Positions 18,368 to 27,376 of a DNA stretch of 64,000 nt are shown one piece after another (within the stretch, counting starts at the first letter, position 1; each line of letters opens with the position of its first letter). This stretch comes from Streptococcus parasanguinis ATCC 15912. GTDB lineage: Bacteria > Bacillota > Bacilli > Lactobacillales > Streptococcaceae. The stretch is from NCBI RefSeq assembly GCF_000164675.2, contig NC_015678.1, positions 248,001-312,000 of the forward strand. The letters run 5' to 3'. A program made the position numbers and the translations under genes. The notes under the pieces are model-generated. The model had not been told where the DNA came from. It ran no database searches and saw only the letters and a list, made by a program, of their open reading frames with translations.

Positions 18368-20653
18368 ATGAATCCTTTATTGAATGGTATGAATGATCGC
18401 CAAGCAGAGGCGGTCCAAACGACAGAAGGTCCCCTCTTGATCATGGCGGGGGCTGGTTCTGGTAAGACACGTGTCTTGACCCATCGCATCGCTTACTTGA
18501 TCGATGAAAAAATGGTCAATCCTTGGAATATTTTGGCCATTACCTTTACCAATAAAGCCGCTCGGGAGATGAAGGAGCGGGCTTATCAGTTAAATCCAGC
18601 GACTCAAGATTGCTTGATTGCCACCTTCCACTCCATGTGTGTGCGTATCCTCCGTCGAGATGCGGATCACATTGGCTACAATCGAAATTTTACCATTGTC
18701 GATCCAGGTGAGCAACGGACCTTGATGAAGCGCATCTTGAAGTCTTTGAATTTGGATCCTAAGAAATGGAATGAACGGACCATTTTGGGAACTATTTCCA
18801 ATGCCAAAAATGACTTGATCGATGAAGTGGCCTATGCCGCCCAGGCTGGAGATATATATACCCAGATCGTCGCCAAGTGTTATGAGGCTTACCAAAAGGA
18901 ACTCCGTCAGTCAGAAGCAGTGGACTTTGATGATTTGATCATGCTGACCTTGCGTCTTTTTGATCAGCATCCTGATGTGCTGACCTATTACCAGCAGAAG
19001 TTCCAATACATCCATGTAGATGAGTACCAAGATACCAACCATGCCCAATACCAATTGGTCAAACTCTTGGCTTCTCGCTTTAAAAATATCTGTGTTGTTG
19101 GGGATGCTGACCAGTCTATTTATGGCTGGCGGGGAGCGGATATGCAAAACATCCTAGACTTTGAAAAGGATTATCCCGATGCCAAGGTCGTTTTGTTAGA
19201 GGAAAATTACCGCTCGACTAAGACGATTTTGCAAGCAGCCAATGATGTCATCAAAAACAATCGCCACCGCCGTCCGAAGAATCTCTGGACACAAAATGAA
19301 GACGGGGAAGAGATTGTCTATTACCGGGCTAATGACGAGCAGGATGAAGCAGTCTTTGTTGCTAAAACCATTGAAGAGCTTAGTCGCGAAGCTGGCTACA
19401 AACACCGTGATTTTGCTGTTCTATACCGGACAAATGCCCAGTCACGGACCATTGAAGAAGCCTTACTCAAGTCCAACATTCCCTACACCATGGTAGGGGG
19501 CACCAAGTTCTACAGCCGGAAGGAAATTCGGGATGTCATTGCTTATCTGAACTTGATTGCTAACCTCAGTGACAATATCAGTTTTGAGCGCATTATCAAT
19601 GAACCTAAGCGGGGAATCGGGCCGGGTACAGTGGATAAGATTCGCGATTTTGCCCAAATGCAAGAGGCTTCGCTCCTGGATGCTTCGGCTAATATCATGC
19701 TCTCAGGTATCAAAGGAAAGGCAGCCCAGGCTATCTGGGATTTTGCCAATCTCATTCTTGATTTGCGAGAAAGATTGGACCAGCTGACAATTACAGAGTT
19801 GGTCGAAGAAGTCCTTGATAAGACAGGTTACATGATGGCCCTAACCAATCAGGGGAATTTAGAAAGTCAGGCCCGCATCGAGAATATCCAAGAGTTCCTG
19901 TCTGTTACCAAGAATTTTGATGAAAACGGGGAAACCGTCGAAGACGAAACAGGTGTGGAAACCTTGAGTCGTTTCTTGAATGATTTGGCTTTGATTGCCG
20001 ATACAGACGATGGAGCGCAAGAGACCTCAGAAGTGACCTTGATGACCCTTCACGCGGCCAAAGGTTTGGAATTCCCAGTGGTCTTCTTGATTGGGATGGA
20101 AGAAAACGTCTTTCCTCTTAGTCGTGCAGCAGAGGATCCAGATGAGTTGGAAGAAGAGCGTCGTTTGGCTTACGTGGGGATCACGCGGGCAGAGAAGGTT
20201 CTCTTCTTGACCAATGCCAATTCTCGTTTGCTCTTTGGGCGGACCAGCTACAACCGTCCGACGCGCTTTATCAATGAAATTAGCTCAGATTTGTTAACCT
20301 ACCAAGGATTAGCGCGTCCGGCCAACACAAGCTTTAAGGCTTCTTATAGCAATGGTGGCGGAACGACCTTTGGAAAAGGCATGAGTCTGTCACAAGCCCT
20401 TCAAGAGCGCAAGAGACAAGCAGCTCCAAGTGCCCTCACGTCATCAAGCCTACCCTTTGGCAATAGTAACCGAGCGGGTGCCAAAGAAACCGTCGCTTGG
20501 TCTATTGGCGACATTGCCATTCACAAGAAGTGGGGCGAAGGAACTGTGCTTGAAGTCTCTGGTAGTGGCAACACCCAAGAACTCAAGATCAACTTCCCAG
20601 AAGTGGGTCTCAAAAAACTCTTGGCAAGTGTCGCGCCGATTGAGAAGAAATAA
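18368..20653 (+). CDS. pcrA: ATP-dependent DNA helicase PcrA (UvrD/Rep family)
   Basis: 761 residues from ATG 18368, which has GGGGAG six bases upstream; a frame extension to 18350 is unlikely. Superfamily 1A motifs are intact: Q-motif NDRQAEAV, Walker [13 protein letters not shown], Walker [10 protein letters not shown], motif [17 protein letters not shown], motif [16 protein letters not shown], motif [11 protein letters not shown], plus the C-terminal Tudor-like tail ([14 protein letters not shown]) that contacts RNA polymerase. It is a 3'-5' helicase in repair, plasmid replication and transcription-replication conflict removal. It ends at a hairpin terminator. Confidence 0.97.
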   Translation: MNPLLNGMNDRQAEAVQTTEGPLLIMAGAGSGKTRVLTHRIAYLIDEKMVNPWNILAITFTNKAAREMKERAYQLNPATQDCLIATFHSMCVRILRRDADHIGYNRNFTIVDPGEQRTLMKRILKSLNLDPKKWNERTILGTISNAKNDLIDEVAYAAQAGDIYTQIVAKCYEAYQKELRQSEAVDFDDLIMLTLRLFDQHPDVLTYYQQKFQYIHVDEYQDTNHAQYQLVKLLASRFKNICVVGDADQSIYGWRGADMQNILDFEKDYPDAKVVLLEENYRSTKTILQAANDVIKNNRHRRPKNLWTQNEDGEEIVYYRANDEQDEAVFVAKTIEELSREAGYKHRDFAVLYRTNAQSRTIEEALLKSNIPYTMVGGTKFYSRKEIRDVIAYLNLIANLSDNISFERIINEPKRGIGPGTVDKIRDFAQMQEASLLDASANIMLSGIKGKAAQAIWDFANLILDLRERLDQLTITELVEEVLDKTGYMMALTNQGNLESQARIENIQEFLSVTKNFDENGETVEDETGVETLSRFLNDLALIADTDDGAQETSEVTLMTLHAAKGLEFPVVFLIGMEENVFPLSRAAEDPDELEEERRLAYVGITRAEKVLFLTNANSRLLFGRTSYNRPTRFINEISSDLLTYQGLARPANTSFKASYSNGGGTTFGKGMSLSQALQERKRQAAPSALTSSSLPFGNSNRAGAKETVAWSIGDIAIHKKWGEGTVLEVSGSGNTQELKINFPEVGLKKLLASVAPIEKK

Positions 20654-20657
20654 ACTG

Positions 20658-20685
20658 AAACCAGTAAGCCTAGCTTGCTGGTTTT
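20658..20685 (+). terminator. pcrA terminator (first copy of a duplicated hairpin)
   Basis: CCAGTAAGC, loop CTA, GCTTGCTGG then TTTT. Its 3' half recurs at 21064-21084 beyond element E2. Confidence 0.8.
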
Positions 20686-20695
20686 GTCCTTTTAT

Positions 20696-20980
20696 AAAAC
20701 TTCCCTTAGGTGAGGACGGACGGTAGCGACTCACTTTGGGATTCCATGCCTCAGATTTGAGCCATCCGTCTCAAATCTACCGAGAGAGTGGGACAGAAAT
20801 CGGTAATTCGTTAGAATTCGATTTCGTCGTCCCACCTCCGCACAGTTGAGTAGGGCTGTAAAAGCTGATAAAATCAGCGTAGTAGAGCCCACTCAACCAC
20901 TGCGTCTTGCTCGATAATCCAAAGACAATTGAGAGGCTAGGACTTTTGTCCCAGCCTCTTTTCTCACGGCGGGAAGTTTT
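20696..20980 (+). repeat. Element E2: second inverted-repeat-bounded element, carrying a 175-bp repeat
   Basis: 285 bp. Ends AAAACTTCCC (20696-20705) and GGGAAGTTTT (20971-20980), extended by GTGAG/CTCAC as in E1. It shares with E1 the blocks CTTAGGTGAG, ACGGACG, TTCCATG, CCGAG and TTTTCTCAC. The stem AGATTTGAG/CTCAAATCT with 8-base loop (20753-20778) has the same 26-base size as its E1 counterpart. Where E1 carries a simple terminator-like hairpin, E2 carries repeat copy 1. Confidence 0.75.
20784..20958 (+). repeat. 175-bp triple-hairpin repeat, copy 1
   Basis: Begins GAGAGTGGGACAG and ends GTCCCAGCCTC before a T-rich run. Three stems: GTGGGAC..GTCCCAC enclosing GAAATCG..CGATTTC and AATTC..GAATT; GTTGAGT-GGGCT..AGCCC-ACTCAAC enclosing GCTGAT..ATCAGC; and GAGGCTAGGAC..GTCCCAGCCTC, which resembles a terminator. 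Nested inside element E2. Confidence 0.9.
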
Positions 20981-21063
20981 AATGGTTCGCTTCCGCTTCC
21001 TCAAATGCTCTTATGTCCACTATTCCTGTTATAAACTTAATTGTGAAGGGAAATAGTGGGAGC

Positions 21064-21084
21064 AAGCCTCGTTTGCTGGTTTTG
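21064..21084 (+). repeat. Partial copy of the pcrA terminator
   Basis: AAGCCTCGTTTGCTGGTTTT repeats AAGCCTAGCTTGCTGGTTTT of 20666-20686, 18 of 21 bases identical counting the final G; it can still fold as AGCAAGC/GTTTGCT. Confidence 0.6.
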
Positions 21085-21102
21085 ATTTTACAGGTGGCAT
21101 GA

Positions 21103-21108
21103 TATAAT
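21103..21108 (+). promoter_or_regulatory. -10 element of the DUF2130 operon
   Basis: TATAAT 28 bp upstream of the ATG at 21137. Confidence 0.5.
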
Positions 21109-21136
21109 ATACTAAGAATAGAGAAAGAGGCCTACT

Positions 21137-22411
21137 ATGAACGAAATCAAGTGTCCCAACTGTGGGGAAGTTTTTACAGTTAATGAAAGTCAATACAGCG
21201 AACTCTTGTCACAGGTACGAACAGCGGAGTTTGACAAGGAAATTCATGAGCGGATTCGGCAAGAGTTGGCTTTAGCTGAGCAAAAAGCCCTCAATGAACA
21301 GCAAGAGAAGTTAGCCAAGAAGGACCAAGAAATTGCCCAGTTACAAAACCAGATTCAACAGTTTGATACTGAAAAAGAATTGGCGAAAAAGGAAGTAGAG
21401 CAAACCGCTAGCCAAAGTCTGCTAGAGAAAGAAAAAGAAGTTCAGGCACTGGAGAATCAGTTGGCCACCTTGCGCTTGGAGCATGAAAACCAACTGCAAA
21501 AGACGCTTTCTGACCTAGAGAAAGAAAGAGACCAGGTCAAAAATCAGCTCCTTTTACAAGAAAAAGAAAACGAGCTTTCTCTTGCTTCGGTGAAACAAAA
21601 CTATGAAGCACAGCTTAAAGCGGCCAATGAGCAAGTTGAGTTTTACAAGAATTTCAAGGCCCAACAATCAACCAAGGCCATTGGGGAAAGTCTGGAGCAG
21701 TATGCGGAGAGTGAGTTTAACAAGGTCCGTAGCTTTGCCTTCCCTAATGCCTATTTTGAAAAGGACAACAAGGTCTCTGCACGTGGGTCTAAAGGGGACT
21801 TTATCTTCCGTGACTTTGATGAAAATGGGCTGGAATTCATTTCCATCATGTTTGAGATGAAAAATGAAGCGGATGGAACTGAGAAGAAGCATAAGAACGC
21901 TGATTTTTACAAAGAATTAGACAAAGACCGTCGGGAAAAGAACTGTGAGTATGCTGTATTAGTTTCGATGTTAGAAGCCGATAATGACTACTTCAACACA
22001 GGGATTGTCGATGTCAGCCACGAGTATGAGAAGATGTATGTCGTCCGTCCTCAGTTCTTTATCCAATTGATTGGTCTCTTACGCAATGCGGCTCTTAACT
22101 CTCTTAAATACAAGCAGGAGTTAGCGCTTATCCGTGAGCAAAATATTGACATCACCCACTTTGAAGAAGATCTAGACGCCTTCAAGGTTGCCTTTGCTAA
22201 GAACTACAATTCAGCCTCAGTCAACTTTGGCAAGGCCATCGATGAAATCGACAAAGCCATCAAGCGCATGGAAGAAGTCAAGAAATTCTTGACTACATCA
22301 GAAAATCAACTCCGCCTTGCCAACAACAAGCTGGATGATGTATCAGTCAAAAAATTGACCCGCAAAAATCCGACCATGAAAGCGAAATTTGAAGCACTGA
22401 GGGGAGAATAG
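21137..22411 (+). CDS. DUF2130 protein with N-terminal zinc ribbon and coiled coil
   Basis: 424 residues. A CPNCGE motif (Cys5, Cys8) opens the protein, residues about 30-190 are a Glu/Gln/Lys-rich coiled coil, and residues about 195-330 contain the DUF2130 core (AIGESLEQYAESEFNKVR, SARGSKGDFIFRDFDENG, IMFEMKNEADGTEKKHKN), whose ExK-type motif EMKNE resembles restriction-endonuclease-like folds. The biological role is unknown. It begins a possible operon with an acetyltransferase (9 bp downstream) and an alpha/beta hydrolase. Confidence 0.8.
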   Translation: MNEIKCPNCGEVFTVNESQYSELLSQVRTAEFDKEIHERIRQELALAEQKALNEQQEKLAKKDQEIAQLQNQIQQFDTEKELAKKEVEQTASQSLLEKEKEVQALENQLATLRLEHENQLQKTLSDLEKERDQVKNQLLLQEKENELSLASVKQNYEAQLKAANEQVEFYKNFKAQQSTKAIGESLEQYAESEFNKVRSFAFPNAYFEKDNKVSARGSKGDFIFRDFDENGLEFISIMFEMKNEADGTEKKHKNADFYKELDKDRREKNCEYAVLVSMLEADNDYFNTGIVDVSHEYEKMYVVRPQFFIQLIGLLRNAALNSLKYKQELALIREQNIDITHFEEDLDAFKVAFAKNYNSASVNFGKAIDEIDKAIKRMEEVKKFLTTSENQLRLANNKLDDVSVKKLTRKNPTMKAKFEALRGE

Positions 22412-22420
22412 GAGGATCCT

Positions 22421-22864
22421 ATGCAGATACGAAAAGCAACCATGAAAGATGCTGAAGCCCTACTGTCTTTATACGAAGACTTGGGCTATCAAACGACCGC
22501 TTCTAAGCTGTCTCGACGTTTAGAAATGATTCTTTCTCAACCACATTATGGCTGTCTTCTAGCTGAAAGAAACGGAGAAATTTTAGGTTTCTTAGGTTAT
22601 GCAAAGCTCTTCTTTTTTGAAGCAGATGGATCTTACTATCGTATTTTAGCTTTGTCTGTTGCAAAAGAAACAAGACGACAAGGAATTGCTAGTAGGTTAA
22701 TCGATGAATTGAAAAAACAAGCGGTAAAAGAAGGAGTTGATGCACTGGCTTTAAATAGTGGATTAACCGCTGAACGAAATGCTGCACATCAGTTTTATCA
22801 GGCAGTTGGATTTGAAAAAGTGACTGCCGGCTTTGCCTTGCATTTAAAAACTCAACATAAATGA
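22421..22864 (+). CDS. GNAT-family N-acetyltransferase
   Basis: 147 residues, a single GNAT domain. The N-terminal MQIRKATMKDAEAL strand-helix, the acetyl-CoA loop ALSVAKETRRQGIASRLIDE (motif A, R/QxxGxG/A variant) and C-terminal NAAHQFYQAVGFEKV are visible. The acceptor cannot be told. It starts behind AGGAGG 9 bp after the DUF2130 gene, so it is co-transcribed with it. Confidence 0.87.
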   Translation: MQIRKATMKDAEALLSLYEDLGYQTTASKLSRRLEMILSQPHYGCLLAERNGEILGFLGYAKLFFFEADGSYYRILALSVAKETRRQGIASRLIDELKKQAVKEGVDALALNSGLTAERNAAHQFYQAVGFEKVTAGFALHLKTQHK

Positions 22865-22895
22865 ATCATGAAAAAATAGTAGAGGGAACGAAGTA

Positions 22896-23696
22896 ATGTC
22901 TTCAACAAAAGGGAAAACCTTATATTTTAACGAAAAGAGCATGGACTATGTGACCTTTGGTAAAGGAAAGAAGTCTCTCGTTATCATACCAGGGTTGGGG
23001 GATGGGCTTCAGACCGTTAAAGGAAAGGCCAAGCTCTTTTCTCTCTCTTATCGTCTACTTGCTAAGCGCTATAAAATCTACGTTTTTTCTCGAATCAATG
23101 AGCTGAGACAGGGCTATACGACGCGGGATATGGCAGCAGATGTAGCAGAAGCAATGGAGACACTAAACCTAGATACCGCCTATGTCATGGGGATTTCACA
23201 AGGTGGAATGATTGCCCAATGGTTGGTGGCAGATTTCCCTGAAAAGGTTCAAAAGCTCATCCTAGCTGTGACCACTGCAAAACCTAGTCAACTTGCTAGA
23301 GAACGAATTGAACATTGGCAACAACTTAGTCAATCTGGAAATTTTAAGCATCTCATGCTGGATATTGCAAAGCACTCCTACACGCAAAAGAGCTATCAAA
23401 AGTGGCGGTTGCTTTATAATATCATGGGTCGCTTGGGACGAATTAAGGATGGGAAACGAATTACCATTCAGTCTCAGTCTTGCCTCACTCACGATAGCCT
23501 TGAGGTCTTAAAGGAAATTCAGTGTCCGACTCTGATCCTTGGTGCCCTTGAAGATGATGTGATCGGTGTGAAGGACTCCAAGGAACTGGCAAAAGAGATT
23601 TCGGGTTGTCAGCTCCTTATCCTTAAGCATTCTGGCCATGCTCTTTATGAAGAAAATAAAGTATTTCAAGAGGCTGTCTGTAAATTCTTAAACTAA
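22896..23696 (+). CDS. Alpha/beta-hydrolase-fold protein
   Basis: 266 residues. The nucleophile elbow is GISQGG, the oxyanion region LVIIPGLGDG, an acid position lies near LGALEDDVIG, and the catalytic His is in KHSGHALYEE. This is a complete esterase/lipase-like catalytic set. No signal peptide, so it is cytoplasmic. The substrate is unknown. It is the last gene before a strong terminator. Confidence 0.85.
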   Translation: MSSTKGKTLYFNEKSMDYVTFGKGKKSLVIIPGLGDGLQTVKGKAKLFSLSYRLLAKRYKIYVFSRINELRQGYTTRDMAADVAEAMETLNLDTAYVMGISQGGMIAQWLVADFPEKVQKLILAVTTAKPSQLARERIEHWQQLSQSGNFKHLMLDIAKHSYTQKSYQKWRLLYNIMGRLGRIKDGKRITIQSQSCLTHDSLEVLKEIQCPTLILGALEDDVIGVKDSKELAKEISGCQLLILKHSGHALYEENKVFQEAVCKFLN

Positions 23697-23724
23697 AAAA
23701 AGCTGGAAAATTCCAGCTTTTTTT
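23697..23724. terminator. Terminator between convergent genes
   Basis: AAAAGCTGGAA, short loop, TTCCAGCTTTTTTT; A- and T-runs make it usable from both sides. Confidence 0.88.
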
Positions 23725-23731
23725 ATGCTAT

Positions 23732-25048
23732 TTAAATCGCAAAGAGATCGTTTAGGTTTTCTGCCATGGTTGGGTGGGTAAAGATTTGTTTTGCGATGTA
23801 AGTATAAGGGATCTTGTTGTCCATGGCCATGGTGATCAGGTTGATAAGTTCGCCTGCAGCTTCTCCAAAGAGCGTCGCTCCAAGGATTTCTTTGGTTTCT
23901 GGGTTGACCACGGCTTTGAAGGCCCCTCGGAGGTCTGCATTGACATGTCCGCGTGGCATGGCAGCAACTGGCAATTCTTTAACAGCAACTGGAAGTCCTT
24001 TGTCACGTGCTTCTTGCTCAGTCAAGCCGACTTGGGCAAGTGGAGGAGCAATAAAGAGTGTTGTCGCATAATTTCTACGAGTTTCGAGATTGTAGCTACC
24101 ATCGCCTGTAAGGTAGTTGAAGACGATGCGGAAGTCATCGAGTGACATGTAGGTGAATTGAGGACCACCATTGACATCCCCAACTGCAAAGACACCAGGG
24201 ACGCTGGTTTCCAAATGACGGTTGACTTGGATCGCTCCACGATCAGTGACTTGGATATCTGTGTTTTCAAGACCAAGTCCAGCTGTGTTTGGTTTACGTC
24301 CTGTTGCGTAGAGAAGGATATCAAACTCGAAGTCTCCCTTATCTGTGACAACCGTTAAGCTGTTTTGGTCATCTTTGATTTCTTGGGTATGAACGCCTTG
24401 CAAGAATTGAATGCCATCTTCTTCAAGGTAGCTTTTTGCAAGAGCTGCAATGCTGGGCTCGATCCGTGGCAAGAATGTTTCAGAAGCATCCAATACCGTT
24501 ACTTGGCTGCCCAAGGTATTGTAGAGATGAGCAAATTCCAATCCAATTGGTCCACCACCAAGGACACCCAGGCGTTTAGGTAGATTTTCCAGCCGTTGAA
24601 TACCGGTTGAGTCCACAGCAAATTTGCTTTCAGCCAGTCCTGGGATTGGAAGGATAGTTGGCACCGCACCAGTATTAATAATAATGGTTTCAGCTGTCAA
24701 TTCTTCCTTTTCATCTCCAGCTTGAATTTCGATGACCTTGTTGGAAAGGAAACGAGCTGTTGCATCAATAATGTCTACACCCGTTCCAGCAATAGTTGCG
24801 TAGTTCTTGCCATTGAGACGAGTGATGACTGCATTTTTCTCATTCATGGCTTGCTCAAAATCCAAGCCTTTTTCTGCGGCAACAATCAAGGTCTTGGTGG
24901 GAATACAAGCGATATTGATACAAGTACCACCGTACATAGATTTGCTCTTTTCAATCAGAGCAACTTTTTTACCTTGGCTTGATAATTTTGCTGCGAGTGT
25001 TTTACCAGCTTTACCAAATCCAATAACAATAACATCATACATTAACAT
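23732..25048 (-). CDS. Pyridine nucleotide-disulfide oxidoreductase, RclA/mercuric-reductase-like
   Basis: 438 residues. FAD motif VIGFGKAGKTLA at residues 8-19, the redox-active pair in GGTCINIACIPTK (Cys43 and Cys48), NAD(P) motif LGVLGGGPIGLEFAHLY, FAD C-contact VFAVGDVNGG, and the catalytic HPT in the C-terminal interface domain (IFTHPTMAENLNDLF). It is a class I flavoprotein like RclA, a copper- and hypochlorite-response reductase in other bacteria. AAGGTG on the minus strand precedes ATG 25048 by 6 bases; two further in-frame ATGs follow closely. Monocistronic, so stress protection is inferred only. Confidence 0.85.
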   Translation of the reverse strand: MLMYDVIVIGFGKAGKTLAAKLSSQGKKVALIEKSKSMYGGTCINIACIPTKTLIVAAEKGLDFEQAMNEKNAVITRLNGKNYATIAGTGVDIIDATARFLSNKVIEIQAGDEKEELTAETIIINTGAVPTILPIPGLAESKFAVDSTGIQRLENLPKRLGVLGGGPIGLEFAHLYNTLGSQVTVLDASETFLPRIEPSIAALAKSYLEEDGIQFLQGVHTQEIKDDQNSLTVVTDKGDFEFDILLYATGRKPNTAGLGLENTDIQVTDRGAIQVNRHLETSVPGVFAVGDVNGGPQFTYMSLDDFRIVFNYLTGDGSYNLETRRNYATTLFIAPPLAQVGLTEQEARDKGLPVAVKELPVAAMPRGHVNADLRGAFKAVVNPETKEILGATLFGEAAGELINLITMAMDNKIPYTYIAKQIFTHPTMAENLNDLFAI

Positions 25049-25171
25049 ATGTTACACCTTCTTTCGTTTTCTATTGTATCAAACCCAAATTAAAAAGTCT
25101 GAAATCTGCTACGGGATTATGTAGAAGCTAACAGGAAACAGGAATCAGGGACAAGAAGTCTCTTTTCATGG

Positions 25172-25177
25172 TATAAT
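25172..25177 (+). promoter_or_regulatory. truB-ribF -10 element
   Basis: TATAAT with TTTTCA upstream; the predicted start (about 25184) falls in a leader able to form two exclusive hairpins, GGGTC/GACCC (25181-25193) or GTGACC/GGTCAC (25187-25203). Confidence 0.5.
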
Positions 25178-25229
25178 AAAGGGTCGGTGACCCGGATGGT
25201 CACACAACCAGTTAGAAAGAGTAAATCAA

Positions 25230-26126
25230 ATGGACGGAATTATTAATGTAAAAAAAGAAGCAGGGATGACTTCACATGATGTGGTCTTTAAACTGCGAAA
25301 AATCCTAGGTACTAAGAAGATTGGCCATGGAGGAACTCTGGACCCGGATGTGGTGGGGGTACTTCCGATTGCCGTAGGAAAGGCGACTCGGATGGTTGAA
25401 TTTATGCAGGATGAGGGTAAAATCTACGAGGGAGAAATCACTTTGGGATTTTCTACCACGACGGAAGATGCCAGCGGGGAAATCGTTGAGCGGACGCCAG
25501 TAGAAGCCCCTTTAGATGCAGCAGAGGTAGACAGTACGATTGCCCAAATGGTAGGAGAAATCAAGCAAGTACCACCCATGTATTCAGCGGTCAAGGTCAA
25601 TGGGCGCAAGCTCTATGAATATGCGAGGGCAGGAGAAGAAGTGGAACGCCCTGTCCGACAAGTGACCATTTATGACTTTACGCGCACCAGTGAGATTAGC
25701 TATGAAGAAGGTCTAGCCCGTTTTCGTTTCCGAGTCAAATGCAGCAAGGGCACCTATATCCGGACCTTGTCGGTGGATCTGGGACAACAATTGGGTTATG
25801 CAGCCCACATGTCTCATCTGACACGAACCAGTGCTGCCGGTTTGTTACTGGATGATGCCCTGACCTTGGAAGAAGTGGCAGAAAAAGTATCTCAAGGAGA
25901 TTTGAGCTTCCTCCACCCACTTGAAATTGGAACCGGGGATCTTGAAAAAGTAGAGCTGATAGTCGAAGAGGTTGGCGAAGTCCAAGTGGGACGCTTTATT
26001 CCAGTTGAGAGTGACTCCAAAGAATTAGCTGCTTTTTACCAAGGAAAATTGGTAGCTATTTTAGAAAAAAGAGAAGAACTTTACAAACCTCGCAAAGTTT
26101 TTCTAACAGAAAGTGTGTTACAATAA
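25230..26126 (+). CDS. truB: tRNA pseudouridine(55) synthase
   Basis: 298 residues. The N-terminal motif [17 protein letters not shown] contains the catalytic Asp38; [20 protein letters not shown] and the [13 protein letters not shown] motif follow, with a PUA-like C-terminus. It makes pseudouridine in the T-loop of all elongator tRNAs. ribF starts 4 bp downstream, the common streptococcal truB-ribF pairing. Confidence 0.97.
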   Translation: MDGIINVKKEAGMTSHDVVFKLRKILGTKKIGHGGTLDPDVVGVLPIAVGKATRMVEFMQDEGKIYEGEITLGFSTTTEDASGEIVERTPVEAPLDAAEVDSTIAQMVGEIKQVPPMYSAVKVNGRKLYEYARAGEEVERPVRQVTIYDFTRTSEISYEEGLARFRFRVKCSKGTYIRTLSVDLGQQLGYAAHMSHLTRTSAAGLLLDDALTLEEVAEKVSQGDLSFLHPLEIGTGDLEKVELIVEEVGEVQVGRFIPVESDSKELAAFYQGKLVAILEKREELYKPRKVFLTESVLQ

Positions 26127-26130
26127 ATTC

Positions 26131-27075
26131 ATGAATATTCGTACGATAACTACTGCTAACCAGATCCATTTGGAGAATGAGACAGTTTTGGTTCTGGGCT
26201 ACTTTGATGGCCTGCATCTGGGGCATCAAGAACTCTTTAAAAAGGCGCGTCAGATAGCAGGTGAAAAAGGCTTGAAGGTCGCTTTGTTAACCTTTCCTGA
26301 ATCTCCTAAGTTAGCCTTTGTTCGCTACCAACCAGAATTACTGCTTCATTTGCAGAGCCCTGAGGATCGGTTCCAAAAATTAAACGAACTAGGAGTGGAT
26401 GAGCTCTTTCTCATTGATTTTACGACTGATTTTGCTTCTAAAACAGCCAAAGAATTTGTTGATCAATTCGTAAAAGCCTTGAGAGCACGGGTCTTAATTG
26501 CTGGATTTGATTATAGTTTTGGCTCTGATAAGAAAAATGCCTCTGACTTAGCTGCTTATTTTGATGGTCAAGTGGAAGTCATTTCTCCTGTATTGGATCA
26601 GGGGGAAAAGATTAGTTCAACCCGCATTCGTCAGGCTGTCCTAGAAGGACGAGTTCAAGAAGCTGCACGGTTGCTTGGTCACCCTTTATCTAGTCGGGGA
26701 ATCGTCGTGCATGGGGATGCGCGTGGCCGTACCATTGGTTATCCTACTGCCAATCTAGCTCCGATTGATCGGACCTATCTACCATCAGATGGAGTCTATG
26801 TAGTTGATGTCGATTTTAAAGGGCAGATCTATCGAGGCATGGCTTCTGTCGGGAAAAATGTCACCTTTGATGGAAAAGAGCTTCGGTTTGAAGTCAATCT
26901 CTTTGATTTTTCTGGAGATATTTATGGCCATACTTTGACCATTCATTGGTTGGATAAGATACGAGAAATGGTCAAATTCGATGGGATCGATCAACTAGTG
27001 GCTCAATTGAAAGAAGATGAAGCAGTTTCACGAAACTGGACCGAGAGAGTGGGACAGAAATCGGTAATTCGTTAG
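26131..27075 (+). CDS. ribF: Bifunctional riboflavin kinase/FAD synthetase, with repeat-encoded C-terminus
   Basis: 314 residues from ATG 26131 (a GTG at 26113 is in frame but overlaps truB and gives a non-family extension). The N-terminal nucleotidyltransferase has LGYFDGLHLGHQEL, GFDYSFGSDKKN and ISSTRIRQ; the C-terminal flavokinase has GRTIGYPTANLAP. It makes FMN and FAD from riboflavin and ATP. The last residues ERVGQKSVIR and the TAG stop are encoded by the border and first hairpin of repeat copy 2 (from 27042), so the native C-terminus was apparently overwritten. Confidence 0.96.
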   Translation: MNIRTITTANQIHLENETVLVLGYFDGLHLGHQELFKKARQIAGEKGLKVALLTFPESPKLAFVRYQPELLLHLQSPEDRFQKLNELGVDELFLIDFTTDFASKTAKEFVDQFVKALRARVLIAGFDYSFGSDKKNASDLAAYFDGQVEVISPVLDQGEKISSTRIRQAVLEGRVQEAARLLGHPLSSRGIVVHGDARGRTIGYPTANLAPIDRTYLPSDGVYVVDVDFKGQIYRGMASVGKNVTFDGKELRFEVNLFDFSGDIYGHTLTIHWLDKIREMVKFDGIDQLVAQLKEDEAVSRNWTERVGQKSVIR

Positions 27076-27219
27076 AATTCGATTTCGTCGTCCCACCTCC
27101 GCACAGTTGAGTAGGGCTGTAAAAGCTGATGAAATCAGCGTAGTAGAGCCCACTCAACCACTGCGTCTTGCTCGACAATTCAAAAATAATTAATAGGCTA
27201 GGACATTTGTCCCAGCCTA
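27045..27219 (+). repeat. 175-bp triple-hairpin repeat, copy 2
   Basis: Same length and orientation as copy 1, preceded by the same ACCGAGA border. The third stem is GGCTAGGACA/TGTCCCAGCC followed by TATTTTTT, a good terminator. It overlaps the end of ribF. Confidence 0.9.
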
Positions 27220-27300
27220 TTTTTTCGGGCCTCTTCTTGAGAATAATGAAAGTGGTTTCTTTTTTTCTACTGAAATTCAGAAAAATCGTCGAGAAATCAA

Positions 27301-27337
27301 AAAAGCGCTTTTCAAGCACCTAATTTTTTTGTATAAT
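27301..27337 (+). promoter_or_regulatory. spx promoter with overlapping palindrome
   Basis: TATAAT at 27332-27337 with TTTTCA at 27309-27314 (17-bp spacer). A perfect 12-bp palindrome AAAAGCGCTTTT (27301-27312) overlaps the -35 and could be an operator. Confidence 0.5.
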
Positions 27338-27376
27338 AGAGTCAGATAGTTATATATAAAAAAAGAAGTGAACCAC

